64,000 nucleotides of DNA, taken from NCBI GenBank assembly GCA_039704465.1, contig JASFAU010000015.1, positions 248,001-312,000 of the forward strand. Reading direction: 5' to 3'. Below, piece by piece: positions 23,341-34,982 of the stretch. This stretch comes from Plasmodiophora brassicae (taxonomy: Eukaryota > Endomyxa > Phytomyxea > Plasmodiophorida > Plasmodiophoridae). The notes beneath the pieces are model-generated. The model did not search any database. It saw only the letters and a list, made by a program, of their open reading frames with translations, and was not told the DNA's origin. A program made the position numbers and the translations under genes. Position 1 is the first letter of the stretch. Each line of letters opens with the position of its first letter.

Positions 23341-23879
23341 CAGCGCTGAATCCGTCTCATCACACGTCACCCCCCAAAATGAACCAAAAGATTGCCCGCT
23401 GCCCCGATCACCGCAGTATCTATCACCGTTCACATCCGGTACATTCGCGCGAACACCATGAACCTTCGGTACAAACGGTTCCGTTACGTCCTGGACTGTC
23501 GAAGACGCGTGGCAAATTGTCAGACGTTGGCGTCTGCTGGCAAGCCCACTCGGCCGTCGAGTTCCGGGTCATCGTGCCAGGCGTTCGTCCCGTGACTCCA
23601 GTGGAACGTTCCGGGAAGGTTCCAACGGTATCGTCGCGGGCCAAGATCCGGCGCTTCAAGTGGGAGCCGATCGATAAAGGATATTGAGATGCAGCGTACA
23701 GTACGTTGCATAGCCGGTCGCCGTTATCGGGACCCACTTGGAGCGCATTGGTAAGCTCCACGTGCTGTCGATCTAAAGACAGGTTCCTGCATCCCGCTGG
23801 GGCGATCGCGAAACCCATGTATCATTGGAAACAGAAAACGGGCGATCGATCGATGCCGAGGCAGCGCGCCGACGTGTGG
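23341..23879. other. Intergenic, about 540 bp, no gene supported
   Basis: Between the FAM135 start and the receptor stop on the same strand. A 131-codon minus-strand frame starting at ATG 23818 has no motif and irregular composition; I leave it out. Confidence 0.45.
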
Positions 23880-26490
23880 TCAGGATCGCGTTTGGCCCGG
23901 GTTGCTGGCCTGCTTCGGCGGAGCGGCGCCCGCCATCTGCGACGCGCTCGTCCTCTTGTTCGGCGTCCCGGCCCGAAAGCCGAGTGGCGGCGGCGTCGAC
24001 GTCAAGTGCTTGTCCGTGCCATCGCAGACGGCCTTGATCTTGGGGACGAACACGATGAGCAGGACGGCGCCCGCCGACACAATGACCGCCAGGGACGTCA
24101 GCGCGAACAGGGCGCTCGCCTGGCGGTAGTCGATCAGGCCGGCGATCGGGTAGACGATGACGGCGACGATGCCGGAGATGTACGTCGACAGGCCGATCTG
24201 GCGCGAGTCGTTCAGCGCCGGGATCGACACGTTGCGCGTCTGGAACGCGGTGAACGCCGCGATCAGGATGACGACGGCCTTGTACGCGTACATGATGGTG
24301 GAGAACACGCCCGCCTGCGACGACGAGCAGTGCACCGTGTACACGTCGAGGTACGTGTCCGGGTCGCTCGGGTCGACCTACTCCCAGGGGGGGCATCCAT
24401 TAGATCAGCACGCGTTGGACAACCGACCGCGCGAGCCGGACCTGCGTGCCGTGATCGATCGTCTCCATCGCGTACGGGCTCATGCCCAGCCAGACGGCCA
24501 GGAAGACGACGTCGAGGGCGACCAGGGCGAACAGGTACTTGAACAGGTCGGACAGCGTGATCACGACGACCTGCATGACCTTGCCGGCAAAGATCTGCGG
24601 CAACGTCATACGGGGCACCGAGCGACGTCGGGTGCGACTGCCCGCTCACCTGGGCGACCCGGTACGTCTTGATGAACAGGCTGCCGAACGACAACGTGAA
24701 GCCGAGCGCGAGGCAGACGAGGCGCGCGTTGCAGTTGACGGCGAACCGGGCCGGCGACGTGATGGTCGGCGCCGCCGCCAGCAGGTACACGAACGCCATG
24801 CAGAGGACGACGCCGACGGCGACGACGTTGTTCATCGCCGGCGTCGACATCTTCACGTACGGGTTGCTGCGGTAGTACACGTTGAACGCCAGCACGAGGA
24901 CGGCGACGACGACGACGACGGACGCCAGGGCGACCATGGTCGTTGTCAGGCCCGGCGACGGCTCCAGGCGCGTGCTCAGCGTTTGCGGGGCGGCGATCGG
25001 CACGTTGTCGCCGTCGCGTCCCATGCCCCACTGGACCTTCGCCGACGTGGTCCTCAGCGGCTGCCCGTCGAACACGGTGCCGACAACGGCCCAGGCCTTG
25101 GTGCCGTCGGGCAGGACCTGGTAGTTGGCGAAGTTGACGTTGTTCGGCGAGTCGCCGTTGCTCTTCAGGCGGACGGTCCCGCCGATGCCCGGCCAGGTCG
25201 TGTTGCGGATCGCCTGGATGATGTTGGCCGGCGTCCAGGGCACGCCCCCCTTCTGCAGGTTGGACAGGACCTGCGCGCCGAACTTGATGACGTTGTAGTG
25301 CAGGATCGGGACGAGGCCGAGCGTCGGCACGCCGAACGTGTTGCTCGGGTTCGCCTTGTACGCGTCGGCCCATTTCGCGGTGATGCTCTTGTACATCGGG
25401 CTGGACGTGTTCAGGTACTCGCCGATGGCGATAAGGCCGACGGGCAGGTTCGGGATGTTGACGTAGTACTGGTAGGAGCTGGCGATCCAGACGTAGCTGG
25501 CGCTGGTCAGCCCCATCTGGGCGGCGACCGGCACCAGGACGTTCCAGTCGGCCAGCGTCAGCATGACGAACAGGATGCGCACCTTGCTGTCGACGACGCG
25601 CTGCAGGACGGCGGCCGGGTCGTCGCCGCCCGCCGAGTTGAATTGCAGGTTCAGCGCCACGTGGATGCCCTTGCTGGGTGCCAGCGACACGAGCGTCGAG
25701 GCCAACCTGTGCGCGCGGGTGCACGTCAGCGGTCCTGTCTGGCCAACAACCGAAACCGTGGTACTCGATGCTGTACGCGTCGGTGGGCGAGCAGATGACA
25801 ACGACCTGGTCCCAGCCGTAGTACGAGATGAACTGGACGGCCGAAACGGCGCCATACGCGTTCGTCGACCGGATGCGGCTGAACGTCGGGTACAACGTCT
25901 TGTCGGACATGCCGGTGGCGGCGACGGTCCCAGACAGGACGGGCACGTTCATCCTGGGACGGGACGGTTAGTTCGTCCCCAAGTCGTCGTCGTCCCCATC
26001 ACCAGGCGTGCGGCACCCACATGCCGGCGATCTGGGCGACCTGGACGCCCTCTGCCGACAGGACCGGGCCGATCAGAAGCTGGACGATCGGCTGGTAGGT
26101 GGGCGACAGCGTTGTGCACGCGAACGCGTTGACGGTGGCCCCTGTGCGCGCACGCTCGCCACGTTAACGTCACCCGGCCGTCCCGATACGCGGATCAGGG
26201 TACCGACCTGGGTTCCCCAAGCGGGTGCTCTGCCAGCGCACGCGAAACGTCTGGTTGGGAAACATGGCGGGGTCGCTGTTGATCTCGTCGACGGCGAGGC
26301 GGACGATCTCGGGGAACCCGTACAGCTCGAACGGGAAGATGGACGACACGTCGACCGTGTTCGGCATGGTGGCGTTGCACGGGTACGTCGGGCAGCACCG
26401 CCCGTTGACCGTGACGCACGGGTTCTGGTCGCAGACCAGGGCCGTCGCCGCGCCCGCCAGCAGGGCGCACAGGACCAACGAGGCCATCAT
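23880..26490 (-). CDS. Class C GPCR, GABA-B-receptor-like
   Basis: Seven-helix receptor with an extracellular Venus-flytrap ligand domain. ATG at 26490 gives a signal peptide (MASLVLCALLAGAATALV); an upstream ATG at 26541 is possible. The ligand domain runs through PFELYGFPEIVRLAVDEINS, an exon with LLIGPVLSAEGVQVAQIAG, PVLSGTVAATGMSDK and FISYYGWDQVVVICS to LNLQFNSAGGDD. Seven hydrophobic segments follow from about 24960 (LTTTMVALASVVVVVAVLVL) to 23980. Introns are removed within LTVGNP/GATVN, QIAG/MNV, YSIE/LAST, RVAQ/IFAG and HGTQ/VDPS; each join is in phase. The cytoplasmic tail is short and Pro/Ser/Thr-rich. Ligand is unknown. Amoebae and other protists use such receptors for environmental sensing. 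Confidence 0.88.
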
Positions 26491-26579
26491 TTTCGCGTCT
26501 GACCTCGTTCTGGGCGCCTCGACCGGGCAGCTGTCTTGCATGCATGCCGGACGTCACAGGGTCCGTTCCCATCCAGAGC

Positions 26580-26624
26580 ACCGCCGCCGCCGCTGCTGCT
26601 GCTGCTGCTGCTGCCGCCGCCGCA
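26580..26624. repeat. GC-rich triplet microsatellite
   Basis: CCG triplets, then seven CTG triplets, then CCG triplets again, about 90 bp upstream of the receptor start. On the transcribed strand it reads CGG/CAG. Confidence 0.9.
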
Positions 26625-27059
26625 GACGCGCGTGCGTGTGCCGGACAGCGAATGTACCCGCTCGTGTGACGGACGGCGAGTGCTCTCTTCGAGCGCATGC
26701 CTGGACTGTATGCGGGTGCTCGCCGGGTCAGCCTGAGGCGACGGGAAGTGCAGGTGGACGACGAGAGCGCTGCTGAAAACGATTAGGCAGTGGAAAGGCG
26801 CACGGGACATCGAAATTATCAGGTGGTCCTCTCGACGAACGGCGATCAGTGTCCAGGACTAGGACCCCGCCTCCCCCGGGGTTACTGGCCACGTCGAGGG
26901 AACGAAGCGCGTTCGTCAGCGGCAACGGTAGCGACACGTCGTGCCGCGATCATATGGGTTAGAATATAACGACCAGGAATGTTGCTGTTATGACTGGGCA
27001 GGACACACTGAACGTGTATGACATATCTTTTGGCCGAAGGTGGAACGACATGGGACGGG
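26625..27059. other. Intergenic between receptor and catalase
   Basis: Upstream sequence of the receptor gene and downstream sequence of the catalase gene (both minus strand). No gene is seen. Confidence 0.45.
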
Positions 27060-29009
27060 TTAGAGGCTGGCCTTGCGAAGACCGTCGGCCACACGGCGGC
27101 CGTACTCGGGGTCGCACTTGCTGAAGTACTCGACGACGCGCTTCTGAATCGCCGGAGTCGCACCGGACACGTTGCCGACAATGTTGTGGATGAGGTTGGT
27201 GCGTTCCTGCTCCGACATGACCTTCTTGAACAGCGCACGCGCCTGCGCGAAATCATCGTTCGGGTGCGTTTGAGGATACCGCGCTGCTTTGGCCGCCGAG
27301 ATCGGATACGCCTGTTGTGCCGCGGCAGGAACCGGAGCTGGGGCTCCAGGGACAGAGTTCGGCCAGTAGTTCGGCCCGTCATTCTGTATTCGAACGTTGA
27401 GTACAAACACAACAGCGTACGATTTTCGGTATGAACGAACCCCGTTGCCGTTGACAGCCATGGTACCGTCACGCTGGTAGTGGTTCACTCCACTCACGTA
27501 GGGGCAGTTCACCGGGATCTGTTTGTAGTTGACACCGAGACGATGGCGGTGCGTGTCTGGGTAAGAGAACACCCGCGCCTACCGAAGCAAAAGGATCAGC
27601 ACAATCCCAGAAGGAACGCGGGTACAAACATCGCACCTGTAGCATGCGGTCCAGAGACACCTCAATACCAGGGACAGTGTGTCCAGGGCTGAAGGCAGCC
27701 TGCTCGACTTCGGCAAAGTAGTTGCGCGGGTTGCGGTTCAGAACGAGCTTGCCGATGGGCACCAACGGGTAGTCGCTGTGCGGCCAGACCTTGGTCACGT
27801 CGAAAATGTTCCACTTGTAGTTGTAGCCCTCCTTCTCGGGGATAACCTGGATGTAGACGGACCATGTGGCCGTCTTCCCAGACTTGATGTGGTTGAAAAG
27901 ATCGCGGGTAGCGTTATCAGGGTCTTTGGCACGAACCTGCGCCGCTTCCTCGTTCGTGAAGGTCTATACGACAGGGTGGGGAACTGAACAGAACCGAGGG
28001 CACCGACACGCGAGTACCTTGACGCCAGCATCCGTCTTGTAGTGGAATTTGACCCAGAAAGCTTCGTCCTTGGCATTGACCAGCTTCAGCGTATGCGATG
28101 AATACCCTGCGAAACGTCATCGTCACGATATCGGAATGACCCTTGAATGCCGTACCGTTCATGTGACGATACGAGTACGGAGTGCCACGGTCCGACATCA
28201 GGATGGTAACTTGGTGAATGGATTCAGGTGTCAGCCTGCGCCGCACCAACTCAGTTGAGTGCGATTGCGACAGGAACACAGCAAAGGCGTTACGTTAAGA
28301 AGTCCCAGAACATGTTGGGATCGGGGCAGTTCGTCGCCGGGTGGCGCTTCTGTGTGTGAATGAAATCGGGGAACTGAAACAAGGTCGTCAGTGAATCGAG
28401 GCGCTAGCCCTTGCCGTTGCGTTGAACCTTGGTGGGGTCGCGGATGAAGAATACGGGCGTGTTGTTCCCGACCATGTCCCAAACACCATCCTCGGTGTAA
28501 TGTTTCAGTGCAAACCCACCTGGACAGAGAGTGAGCCGCTGCATGGAAACGCAGGTGACTCCGACACTCACGAGGGTCGCGGGCGGCATCCGCCGAGCCC
28601 TTTTCGCCACCGACCGTACTGAAACGAAGGAAAACGGGAGTGCGCTTCCCAACCTACTCGTCGTTCATGAGTCAGCTTACGGAACGTTGGGGACTTGAGC
28701 GTTGCGTACCTTGTTGAACAGTTTGGCCTTGCTGTACTTGGTGATGTCATGGGTCACCTCGAAGTACCCGAACGCTCCGGCACCTTTCGCATGCACAACT
28801 CGCTCGGGAATACGCTCGCGATCGAAATGAGCCAGCTTGTCGACCAGGTGGAAATCCTCAAGCAGGATCGGCCCGTACGGCCTTGAACCAACACGTCTGT
28901 CAAGCACGTTCGCGCGCGCGACCATGCACATACACACGTACCCGGCCGTCTTCGAGTTGTTGTCATCGCTGATCGGTGCCCCGTTGCCCGACGTCAATGG
29001 AACCGACAT
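27060..29009 (-). CDS. CAT: Catalase (haem, small-subunit type)
   Basis: Breaks down hydrogen peroxide, normally in peroxisomes. From ATG at 29009, after an intron in the N-terminal region, the core shows [20 protein letters not shown] with the catalytic His. [16 protein letters not shown] carries the distal Asn. [19 protein letters not shown] sequence and [20 protein letters not shown] follow. [12 protein letters not shown] contains the haem-ligand Tyr. Several 50-65 bp introns interrupt the frame. The C-terminus ends KASL; like the KANL of human catalase this is a non-canonical peroxisomal targeting signal, so peroxisome import is likely but inferred. Transcribed divergently from the gene at 29276. 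Exon limits in 27800-28650 are approximate. Confidence 0.93.
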
Positions 29010-29275
29010 GTCGATCGCGCGTGTGTGCGTGCGTGTGCTCCACCCACCGGTGACGCGATGAGGAAAATGATTTTATGCGCGCTATTACGTCGGCCGTCGA
29101 CGGAGTCGGCTTTGCCAAGACAACATCACGTTTTTCCGCGAACGTTCCTCGCAATGTTCCGCGTCACCGATATGTATCACGCAGGTAGCAGCGTCGTAGA
29201 TGGCCGGAAACCGACCAGTTCGTGCGGAATCGTTCACAGCGACATCTGGGGCATCCGGCCCAAAGGAGAGACGAA

Positions 29276-29988
29276 ATGGCGACCTTGCTGGGGAAGTTGC
29301 CGACGGTAAGTGCCCAAGGCAGAGAGGCCTGTCACGGCGTTTGCGCAGTATTGCGTGACGGGGTGAAGGCACCAGCACAGCAGCAGCAGCACTTGGGAAG
29401 GCCATGGGGCACAAAGACGACGCCGCCGTAACTGACGCTGCGGAGGAGTCGTACGTGGATTTGGCGGTCCTGATGGCGCCGCTGTCGCGCGATCGTCTCG
29501 AGGTCGTGTTGGCGCAGTGCATCGCGCAACACGAGGACTGCCTGGACGTCCTGAGAAGCGAACTGAGGCGGCCGATTGAGGATGACGACGTTGAAGTCGA
29601 TGTCTCGAACGCGGATGCGCTGCGCGATTTGCTGGACCGGGCGAACGCGTATCTGGCGGCCGGCGCTAGCGACCAGTGCAGCGGTATCCTTGAGCGCATC
29701 ACGACGGCGTTATGGTCCGTGTCCGGCGAGGGCGACCAGGAGGACCTCGAGGCGATCTGGCAAACCGTGGAGCAGACCTGGCAGAGTGTCATCGATAGAT
29801 ATGATCCCAAGAACGACTACAAGGTCATGAAGGGGCTGTTCGAGAAGATGGCGCGCTGGCGTCAGCGAGTGCAGCCGCTGCTGACGGAGCCGCTGCGTGA
29901 CCTGAAGGTTCGCATCGACGCCGGGCGCTCTGAGCGACCCAACAAACGCGCAAGGTCAGCTGCCACTGGCAACACACCTGCTGCCTAG
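29276..29988 (+). CDS. Unrecognised alpha-helical protein
   Basis: A first exon from ATG 29276 (MATLLGKLPT) with a GTAAGT donor at 29306 can splice to an acceptor just before 29401, in phase with the long exon; alternatively translation starts at ATG 29404. The main exon encodes about 195 residues, strongly helical and acidic in its first half (PIEDDDVEVDVSNADALRDL), with Trp-rich helices later (EAIWQTVEQTWQSVIDRY). The end is basic (ERPNKRARS) and could serve as a nuclear localisation signal. No known family. It shares a short divergent promoter region with catalase and converges on the E2 gene. Confidence 0.65.
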
Positions 29989-30150
29989 GTTGCAGGGTCT
30001 ATTGCATCCATTTCGTACGGCCATAAACCAAAGCACGTGATATTGTCGACTACCAGGCAGAATTGCTATGTACAGTGCTGACGGTCGTTGTTGATGACAT
30101 TTGACACAGAGAACGCAAGATATCAGTAGTTGGATTCGGCCGCCAGACCT

Positions 30151-30877
30151 TCACAGCACTTCAGTTGATTGGCGTACGAGCTTCCGGATGCGCTTGCGAT
30201 AGCCCTCCGGATCTCTTTGCAGGTTGACGGACGCGTCAATGTTGGCTGGGCTCTCCAGATTGGGGTCGGACAACATGGACACGACGCTCACGAGTATGCT
30301 CTCAACCTATGCGCGTACGCGTCAATACGGAACAGCTGATGACGAGTCCTGTGAAACGGTACGCCGAGAATAGGTCGCCATTTCTCCTCCATCAGTTCTT
30401 GCTCGTTGAAGGAATCTTCCTTGGCTTCGTGCAAGATCGAAATGCAAACTCGCCCATCTAAAACAGGACGGTCAGCGACGATCGCACCGTAGATACATCA
30501 AACGCAACCCACCAGGATACACGTTCGGGTGCCAGAAACCGGGTGTCTGGAAGTACATGGTCGGTGGCGCTGTACCAAACTCGTCAGCACGCAGATCCAC
30601 TAGATACTGTCCTGAAAATACAGTTGGGATACGTCGTGGGGAATTTCAGAAGAGCCGGAAACAATCCGCCTTCGAACATAGTGCCCGATGGGCCTTCAAT
30701 CATGACCTGCCATTCGTATACATTCGAATCATCGACGAGGCCGACCGAGAATCCGTCGACAGGGTGCTTCATGAGCTCTACAGGGACGAATCAGGCCGGT
30801 CGCCACGTCGATCAGGCACGTTCCCGACCTTTCAGCTGATTTCTCAGGAGGATAGCGCCGTAGTCGTTGTTCGCCAT
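30151..30877 (-). CDS. UBE2G: Ubiquitin-conjugating enzyme E2, UBE2G/Ubc7 type
   Basis: E2 enzyme of the Ubc7 class, which serves ER-associated degradation in other eukaryotes. Starts MANNDYGAILLRNQLK at 30877, then after an intron ELMKHPVDGFSVGLVDDSNV. Another intron restores YPNSPPTMYFQTPGFWHPNV, including the HPN motif. The next exon holds the active-site Cys in DGRVCISILHEAKED and is followed by the acidic loop insertion typical of UBE2G. The last exon, SMLSDPNLESPANIDA through LVRQSTEVL, ends at 30151. About 170 residues. No transmembrane anchor, so it would need an ER partner such as Cue1. Confidence 0.9.
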
Positions 30878-31260
30878 TGCACTGCGGCCGCACACATCAG
30901 CACACGGGACGCACCACATACATCCCGCATCGCCCTACCGCTGCGCGACAGCCAGTCGTTGACCCCGTCACGTACCAACGACAATGAATAGTGGCCGCAC
31001 TTGGCTGCGGACTTCTACGTTATCACGTCTGACCCGCTCCAGGCCGACGAAACGTCAAACCGTAAGCTGATGCCTCAGCCTCCTCAGCTTTGCTACGCTG
31101 TTCCTGCATACATCGCCCCGTGTTCAAGACCTGCTAGGTAGACTGAAGCAGTGCATATGTCGTGCCGTGAAATGCACGTTGTCGGAATTTTCCCGATCTA
31201 TGTACGAGATGGTCGCATGTCGAGCATTTTATTCCAAGGCGGCACAGACCGCAGGATCGT

Positions 31261-31369
31261 GGTGGTTCACCACTCAGCAGCTTAGGTAACCGAGAGATCG
31301 GTGGGTATAAACCCGATCCGGTTGTTGGCGTCCGCGGAGTCCGCCACGGGGTGCGTAGCGGACTTTTTT
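31261..31369 (+). ncRNA. Candidate structured small RNA with T-run end
   Basis: A non-coding interval with successive short hairpins: GTGGTTCACCAC (31261-31272); ACCGA-gaga-TCGGT (31288-31301), which closes a GNRA loop; GGGTATAAACCC (31302-31313); and AGTCCGC...GCGGACT (31338-31364) running straight into six T residues (31364-31369). A hairpin followed by T6 is what a polymerase III terminator would look like. No known RNA family is recognised and no clear A or B box is visible. It could instead be only promoter DNA for the DNAJC2 gene. Confidence 0.3.
31305..31310 (+). promoter_or_regulatory. TATAAA box upstream of DNAJC2
   Basis: TATAAA lies 103 bp before the start codon of the zuotin gene. 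The function is inferred from position. Confidence 0.4.
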
Positions 31370-31412
31370 GTTGACTGAGGTCGGTGCGCCCCAGGCTTGC
31401 AAAGGCGAAATC

Positions 31413-33268
31413 ATGTCGATCCTCCTAATCGAGTTCGGGGCGGAGCGCGTCGAGACGCCGATCACGTTCGCGTCATGCTGCACGCCGCAGAAGAAGGCGG
31501 TCGAGCACGCCGGGCGGGCTTATCATGAAAGGTTGCATGGTCTGAACCGCGCCGAAAAACAACCAGAGAACGCGCCTGTAGGTCGGCTGTTCATTGCGAA
31601 ATTCACGTCCTAACAGCGACGTAGGCAAAGAAGAAGCACCATCACAAGAAGAAGAAACGGCATTCGTCGAACGTCGACTTGAAGAACTACTATGCGTTAC
31701 TTCATCTCGAGCATCTGGGCATTGACGCCACTGTCGACGACATCCGGAAGGCCTACCGAGAAGTATCGCTGATGTACCACCCGGATAAGAACCCGGAATC
31801 CGAGCACATCTACAAGGCGATTCAAGAAGGTATCCTAGTTGCTTTTCATTTGTAGACTCTGGCTGAGTCTGGCCCACAGCTCAAACCACTCTGACCGACC
31901 CGAGACGTCGCCGTGTGTACGATTCCACGCTGCCATTTGACGACGACATTCCTCCGGAGAATGTTCCATCGTCCGATTTCTACAAGGTCTTCGGTCCAGT
32001 ATTCGCTCGTAACGCTCGGTTCAGCGAAATGACGCCGTGCCCGTCTCTCGGTGATCACACGACGCCCTTCGCTGAGGTCGACGCGTTCTACGACTTTTGG
32101 TTTGGATTCAAATCGTGGAGGGACTTCTCATCCGAGTGCGAGCACGACCCATCCTCTGCTGAGAACCGAGACGAACGTCGATGGATGGAGAAGCAGAATG
32201 AGAAGGTGACCAACTCTCTCAACAAGGCCGAAGCAGCGCGCGTTCGACGTCTTGTTGATCGTGCTTTCAGAATCGGTAGGGTCCTTCGGTATAGTGCTTA
32301 TCGTGTGAGCTTACGTTTCGTTTCGTTATGCAGACCCACGAGTGAAAGCGCAGCGAAAACTCGAGAAGGAACAGAAGAAGGCGAAGAAGGCTGAACGCAA
32401 CCAGGAACGATTGCAGGAGAAGGCTCGCGAGCAAGAGGAGATGGAGCGACGTCAGCAGGAAGCCGCTGCGGCCGAGGAGGCGGCGAAGGAAGCGGCCGCT
32501 GCTGCCAAACGTGCCGCCCAGGACGAGAAGCGACTGGGACGAACGTTGCGGAAGCAACTCCGGGCGGCGATCAATTCCGACCGTTACGCCGACATCGTGG
32601 CGCAGGGATCGTGGGACCTTGACGAGCTGTTCGTTGGCCTGGAAAACGCTGCTTTGAGCGAGTTTCTCGCTGCCGTCGATCCCGCTGCCAGCGAAGACGC
32701 CGCGCATGGCGTCAATGTGCTCTGCGAGCACCTCTCGCGAGTGTACCCGGACGCGAACCTCAATCGCGTGGTGTCGCCAGAGCGCTCGCAGGCTGAGGCT
32801 GATGGCGAACCCGTGGTTCAGGAAGAAGATTCGAGGACGGAGGACGCAAATGATGACGCGTCTGCCAGATCGTTGCCATGGACGACTGAGGAACTGGGCC
32901 TGCTCGCGAAAGGTGTCGCAAGGTACCCTGGCGGTACACCGGAGCGCTGGACCAAGATCACGCAGATGGTCAAAGGGCGGACGCAGGACGAAGTCATCGC
33001 CAAGGCCAAGAGCCTCACAAAAGGGAGCGCAGGCGGTGTGGAAGCCAAGCGAGACGCTGTGCAGGCTCCCGCTGGCTCCGATAATTGGACCCAGCCCCAG
33101 CATGCTGCCTTCGAGGCGGCGCTGAGAAAGGTCCCTGCCAGCCAGCACGACAGGTGGTCGGCGATTGCCGCTCTTGTTCCCGGCAAGGACAAGCAGCAGT
33201 GCATCAAGCGGTTCAAGTTCCTAAGAGCGCAGGTGCTGCAGGCTGCTGGAGCAGCTGTGCCGAAATGA
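31413..33268 (+). CDS. DNAJC2: Zuotin / DNAJC2 ribosome-associated J protein
   Basis: J-domain co-chaperone of the ribosome-associated complex, also a chromatin factor in animals. ATG at 31413, with introns near 31582, 31830 and 32274. The J domain contains KNYYALLHLEHLGIDA and the HPD motif in SLMYHPDKNPES. The zuotin homology region follows: FYKVFGPVFARNARFSE, EVDAFYDFWFGFKSWRDF and NRDERRWMEKQNEKV. A long charged coiled coil rich in Lys, Glu and Ala spans 32340-32540. Two SANT/Myb domains close the protein: PWTTEELGLLAKGVARYPGG and NWTQPQHAAFEAALRKVP. The stop is at 33266-33268, only 9 bp from the stop of the convergent acetyltransferase gene. Confidence 0.93.
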
Positions 33269-33277
33269 CATTCGCCG

Positions 33278-33967
33278 CTATCGTATCGTAAATGCCTGAC
33301 GGAATTCACGTGAATGGACCTTCATAATATGGCACATTGTGTTGCGTGTCTCGTTGCATCGCCGAGCTGTTTTTCCAGCTGGATGGCGTCATGGTGTCGG
33401 TTATCAAAATAATAGTGTGCCTGCAGGAATCGCACTTGATCAAACCCGAATTCTTTGTACAGTTTCAGAGCTGGAAAATTATCTGCCTATAAACGCAGGT
33501 CAGCCAAGGACCGGCAGGCAGAGCAACGATTCTCAGCGAACCTTTACATGGAGGTAGACCGACTGGCACTGGCAATCCCGTTTCAGTACAGAAATGATGC
33601 GTTCCAGAAGGAGCTTGGCAATGCCTCGGCGACGGTACGGCGGCAGGACGCCCAGTGTCGAGATATACCCGACATGGTGATTGTATCCCATCAGGTTTCG
33701 ACACGATAGTCGCGAATGGATGACACGGCTGGATACAACGGCGACGATATTGTCGTCATCGACAGCAACCAGCGTCATCGACGGGTTCTTCCCCAGCGAC
33801 GTGTAGAACTCGTCGCTGTACCGCACCGGGAACAGCTGCAGGTCGACCCGGCGCACCTCGCCAATGTCGGCCAACGTCAGCGTCCGGATCACAATTCCGC
33901 TGCCGCTGCCGTCGTCGACGACGCCGTCGCGCAGCAGCGCCGACGCCGTCCCGTCCCGATTGATCAT
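33278..33967 (-). CDS. GNAT N-terminal acetyltransferase, NAA60/NAA50-like
   Basis: Acetylates protein N-termini. Two exons: ATG 33967 (MINRDGTAS) through YLHVK, and ADNFPALKLYKEFGFDQVRF to a TAG at 33278. The FP.RY substrate loop is present in LQLFPVRYSDEFY. The acetyl-CoA site is LPPYRRRGIAKLLLERI, matching Q/RxxGxG/A. The C-terminal AHYYFDN resembles the NAA60/NAA50 YY motif. No membrane-binding C-terminal helix like that of Golgi NAA60 is obvious, so NAA50-like activity remains possible. A TATA-like motif lies about 140 bp upstream. Confidence 0.87.
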
Positions 33968-34648
33968 CGCATCACGAGAACGCCTGCCCAAAATAAAACC
34001 GATGCTCGAACCGTGCCCGAATCGGAAAGTGACGTTCGCGACGTCGTCGCCGCAGCACGGCGTACTACCTACGGAACGGAACGGCAGCGCCACTGGCTAA
34101 CGGGCCTGCTATACGCAATCCAGTACATTCCAGTCAGTGCAGCATTGGAGAAACGGACTGCGACGGCGACTGGACCTCGGTCGCCCCACCTACCCTACTT
34201 CGGAATCAACGGTGATGGCTCCTGTATAGGATGGCCAGTCCCGCCAAGATATACAATAGACAGACCTGTATTACGGCGACTCCCACGGCAGGAAGGTCGG
34301 CCGGTACTGATCCCCAGGTCCACTGCTTTAATGCCCACAGATCAAGATGAATGGGTCACATGATCCAGGAGGTATGCGGCCAGTGTACAGTACAGATTCT
34401 CGTCGGTCAGCGTCCTCGCGACCGGCGACTGGCACGCGGCGCCGGCGATACGTTCGTCGCGTCGCGGACACAGGAAGGCGCGTTAAAACGCAGCCCGGAA
34501 GGGCCCGAAGGACCCCGCGGGCGCGCGCGGCATGATGCAGCTCGTTTCCGGATCCCCCGGGTCCGAACTGTGCTGCCCCGGCGGTGTCCGTTGCGGAAAA
34601 GACCGCAACTGCACGCCAACTTGCTATCGTTGTTGTTCTTCGGGTACT
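33968..34648. other. Intergenic, about 680 bp
   Basis: Upstream of the acetyltransferase (minus) and of the small membrane protein (plus). It contains the TATA/AGCAGG-like motif at 34104-34116. Open frames on both strands are short, Arg-rich and unsupported. Confidence 0.45.
34104..34116 (-). promoter_or_regulatory. TATAGCAGGC-type core element
   Basis: On the minus strand reads GCGTATAGCAGGC, about 140 bp upstream of the acetyltransferase start. It is nearly the same as elements before two histidine kinase genes. Confidence 0.4.
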
Positions 34649-34874
34649 ATGACGTCATCGACTGCTGCTGTCCGTGCCTACGTGATCGTCGGCAACGTGT
34701 TCATGTCGTCGGTGACGGCCGTCGGGCTGTTTGAGGCGTGCCGGCGGTGAGTGGCCCAGGGGTACACCCGTACTGAACGATGTATAGGGTGGGCTGATGT
34801 GGTTGCGTTGCAGGGTCCGGGCGAAGTTCTGGAACAGCCCGATCGCCGACCATCATCATCACGCAAGCGCGTAA
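34649..34874 (+). CDS. Small single-pass membrane protein (predicted)
   Basis: Two exons (34649-34746, 34814-34874) join across a 67-bp GTGAGT...CAG intron to give 52 residues in phase. The first exon encodes a hydrophobic helix (VRAYVIVGNVFMSSVTAVGL) after a short Ser/Thr-rich start; the second adds a basic, His-rich tail (VRAKFWNSPIADHHHH). Size and layout are like small subunits of mitochondrial membrane complexes, but no family is recognised. The gene converges on AHI1. Support is the clean splice and codon phase only. Confidence 0.45.
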
Positions 34875-34982
34875 CGTGTCGATGCTGCCGATGTCCAGTT
34901 GCTCTGCTCGCTGTCGAATCATACAACGCTTTGTCGCAATTCGTTGCTCTGCCCGACGTCGTACTCCATGTGTCCCAGTATA

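Noticed and set aside
24482..25798. 438-codon plus-strand open frame opposite the receptor
   Set aside because: Arg/Asp/Val-biased shadow of the seven-helix region.
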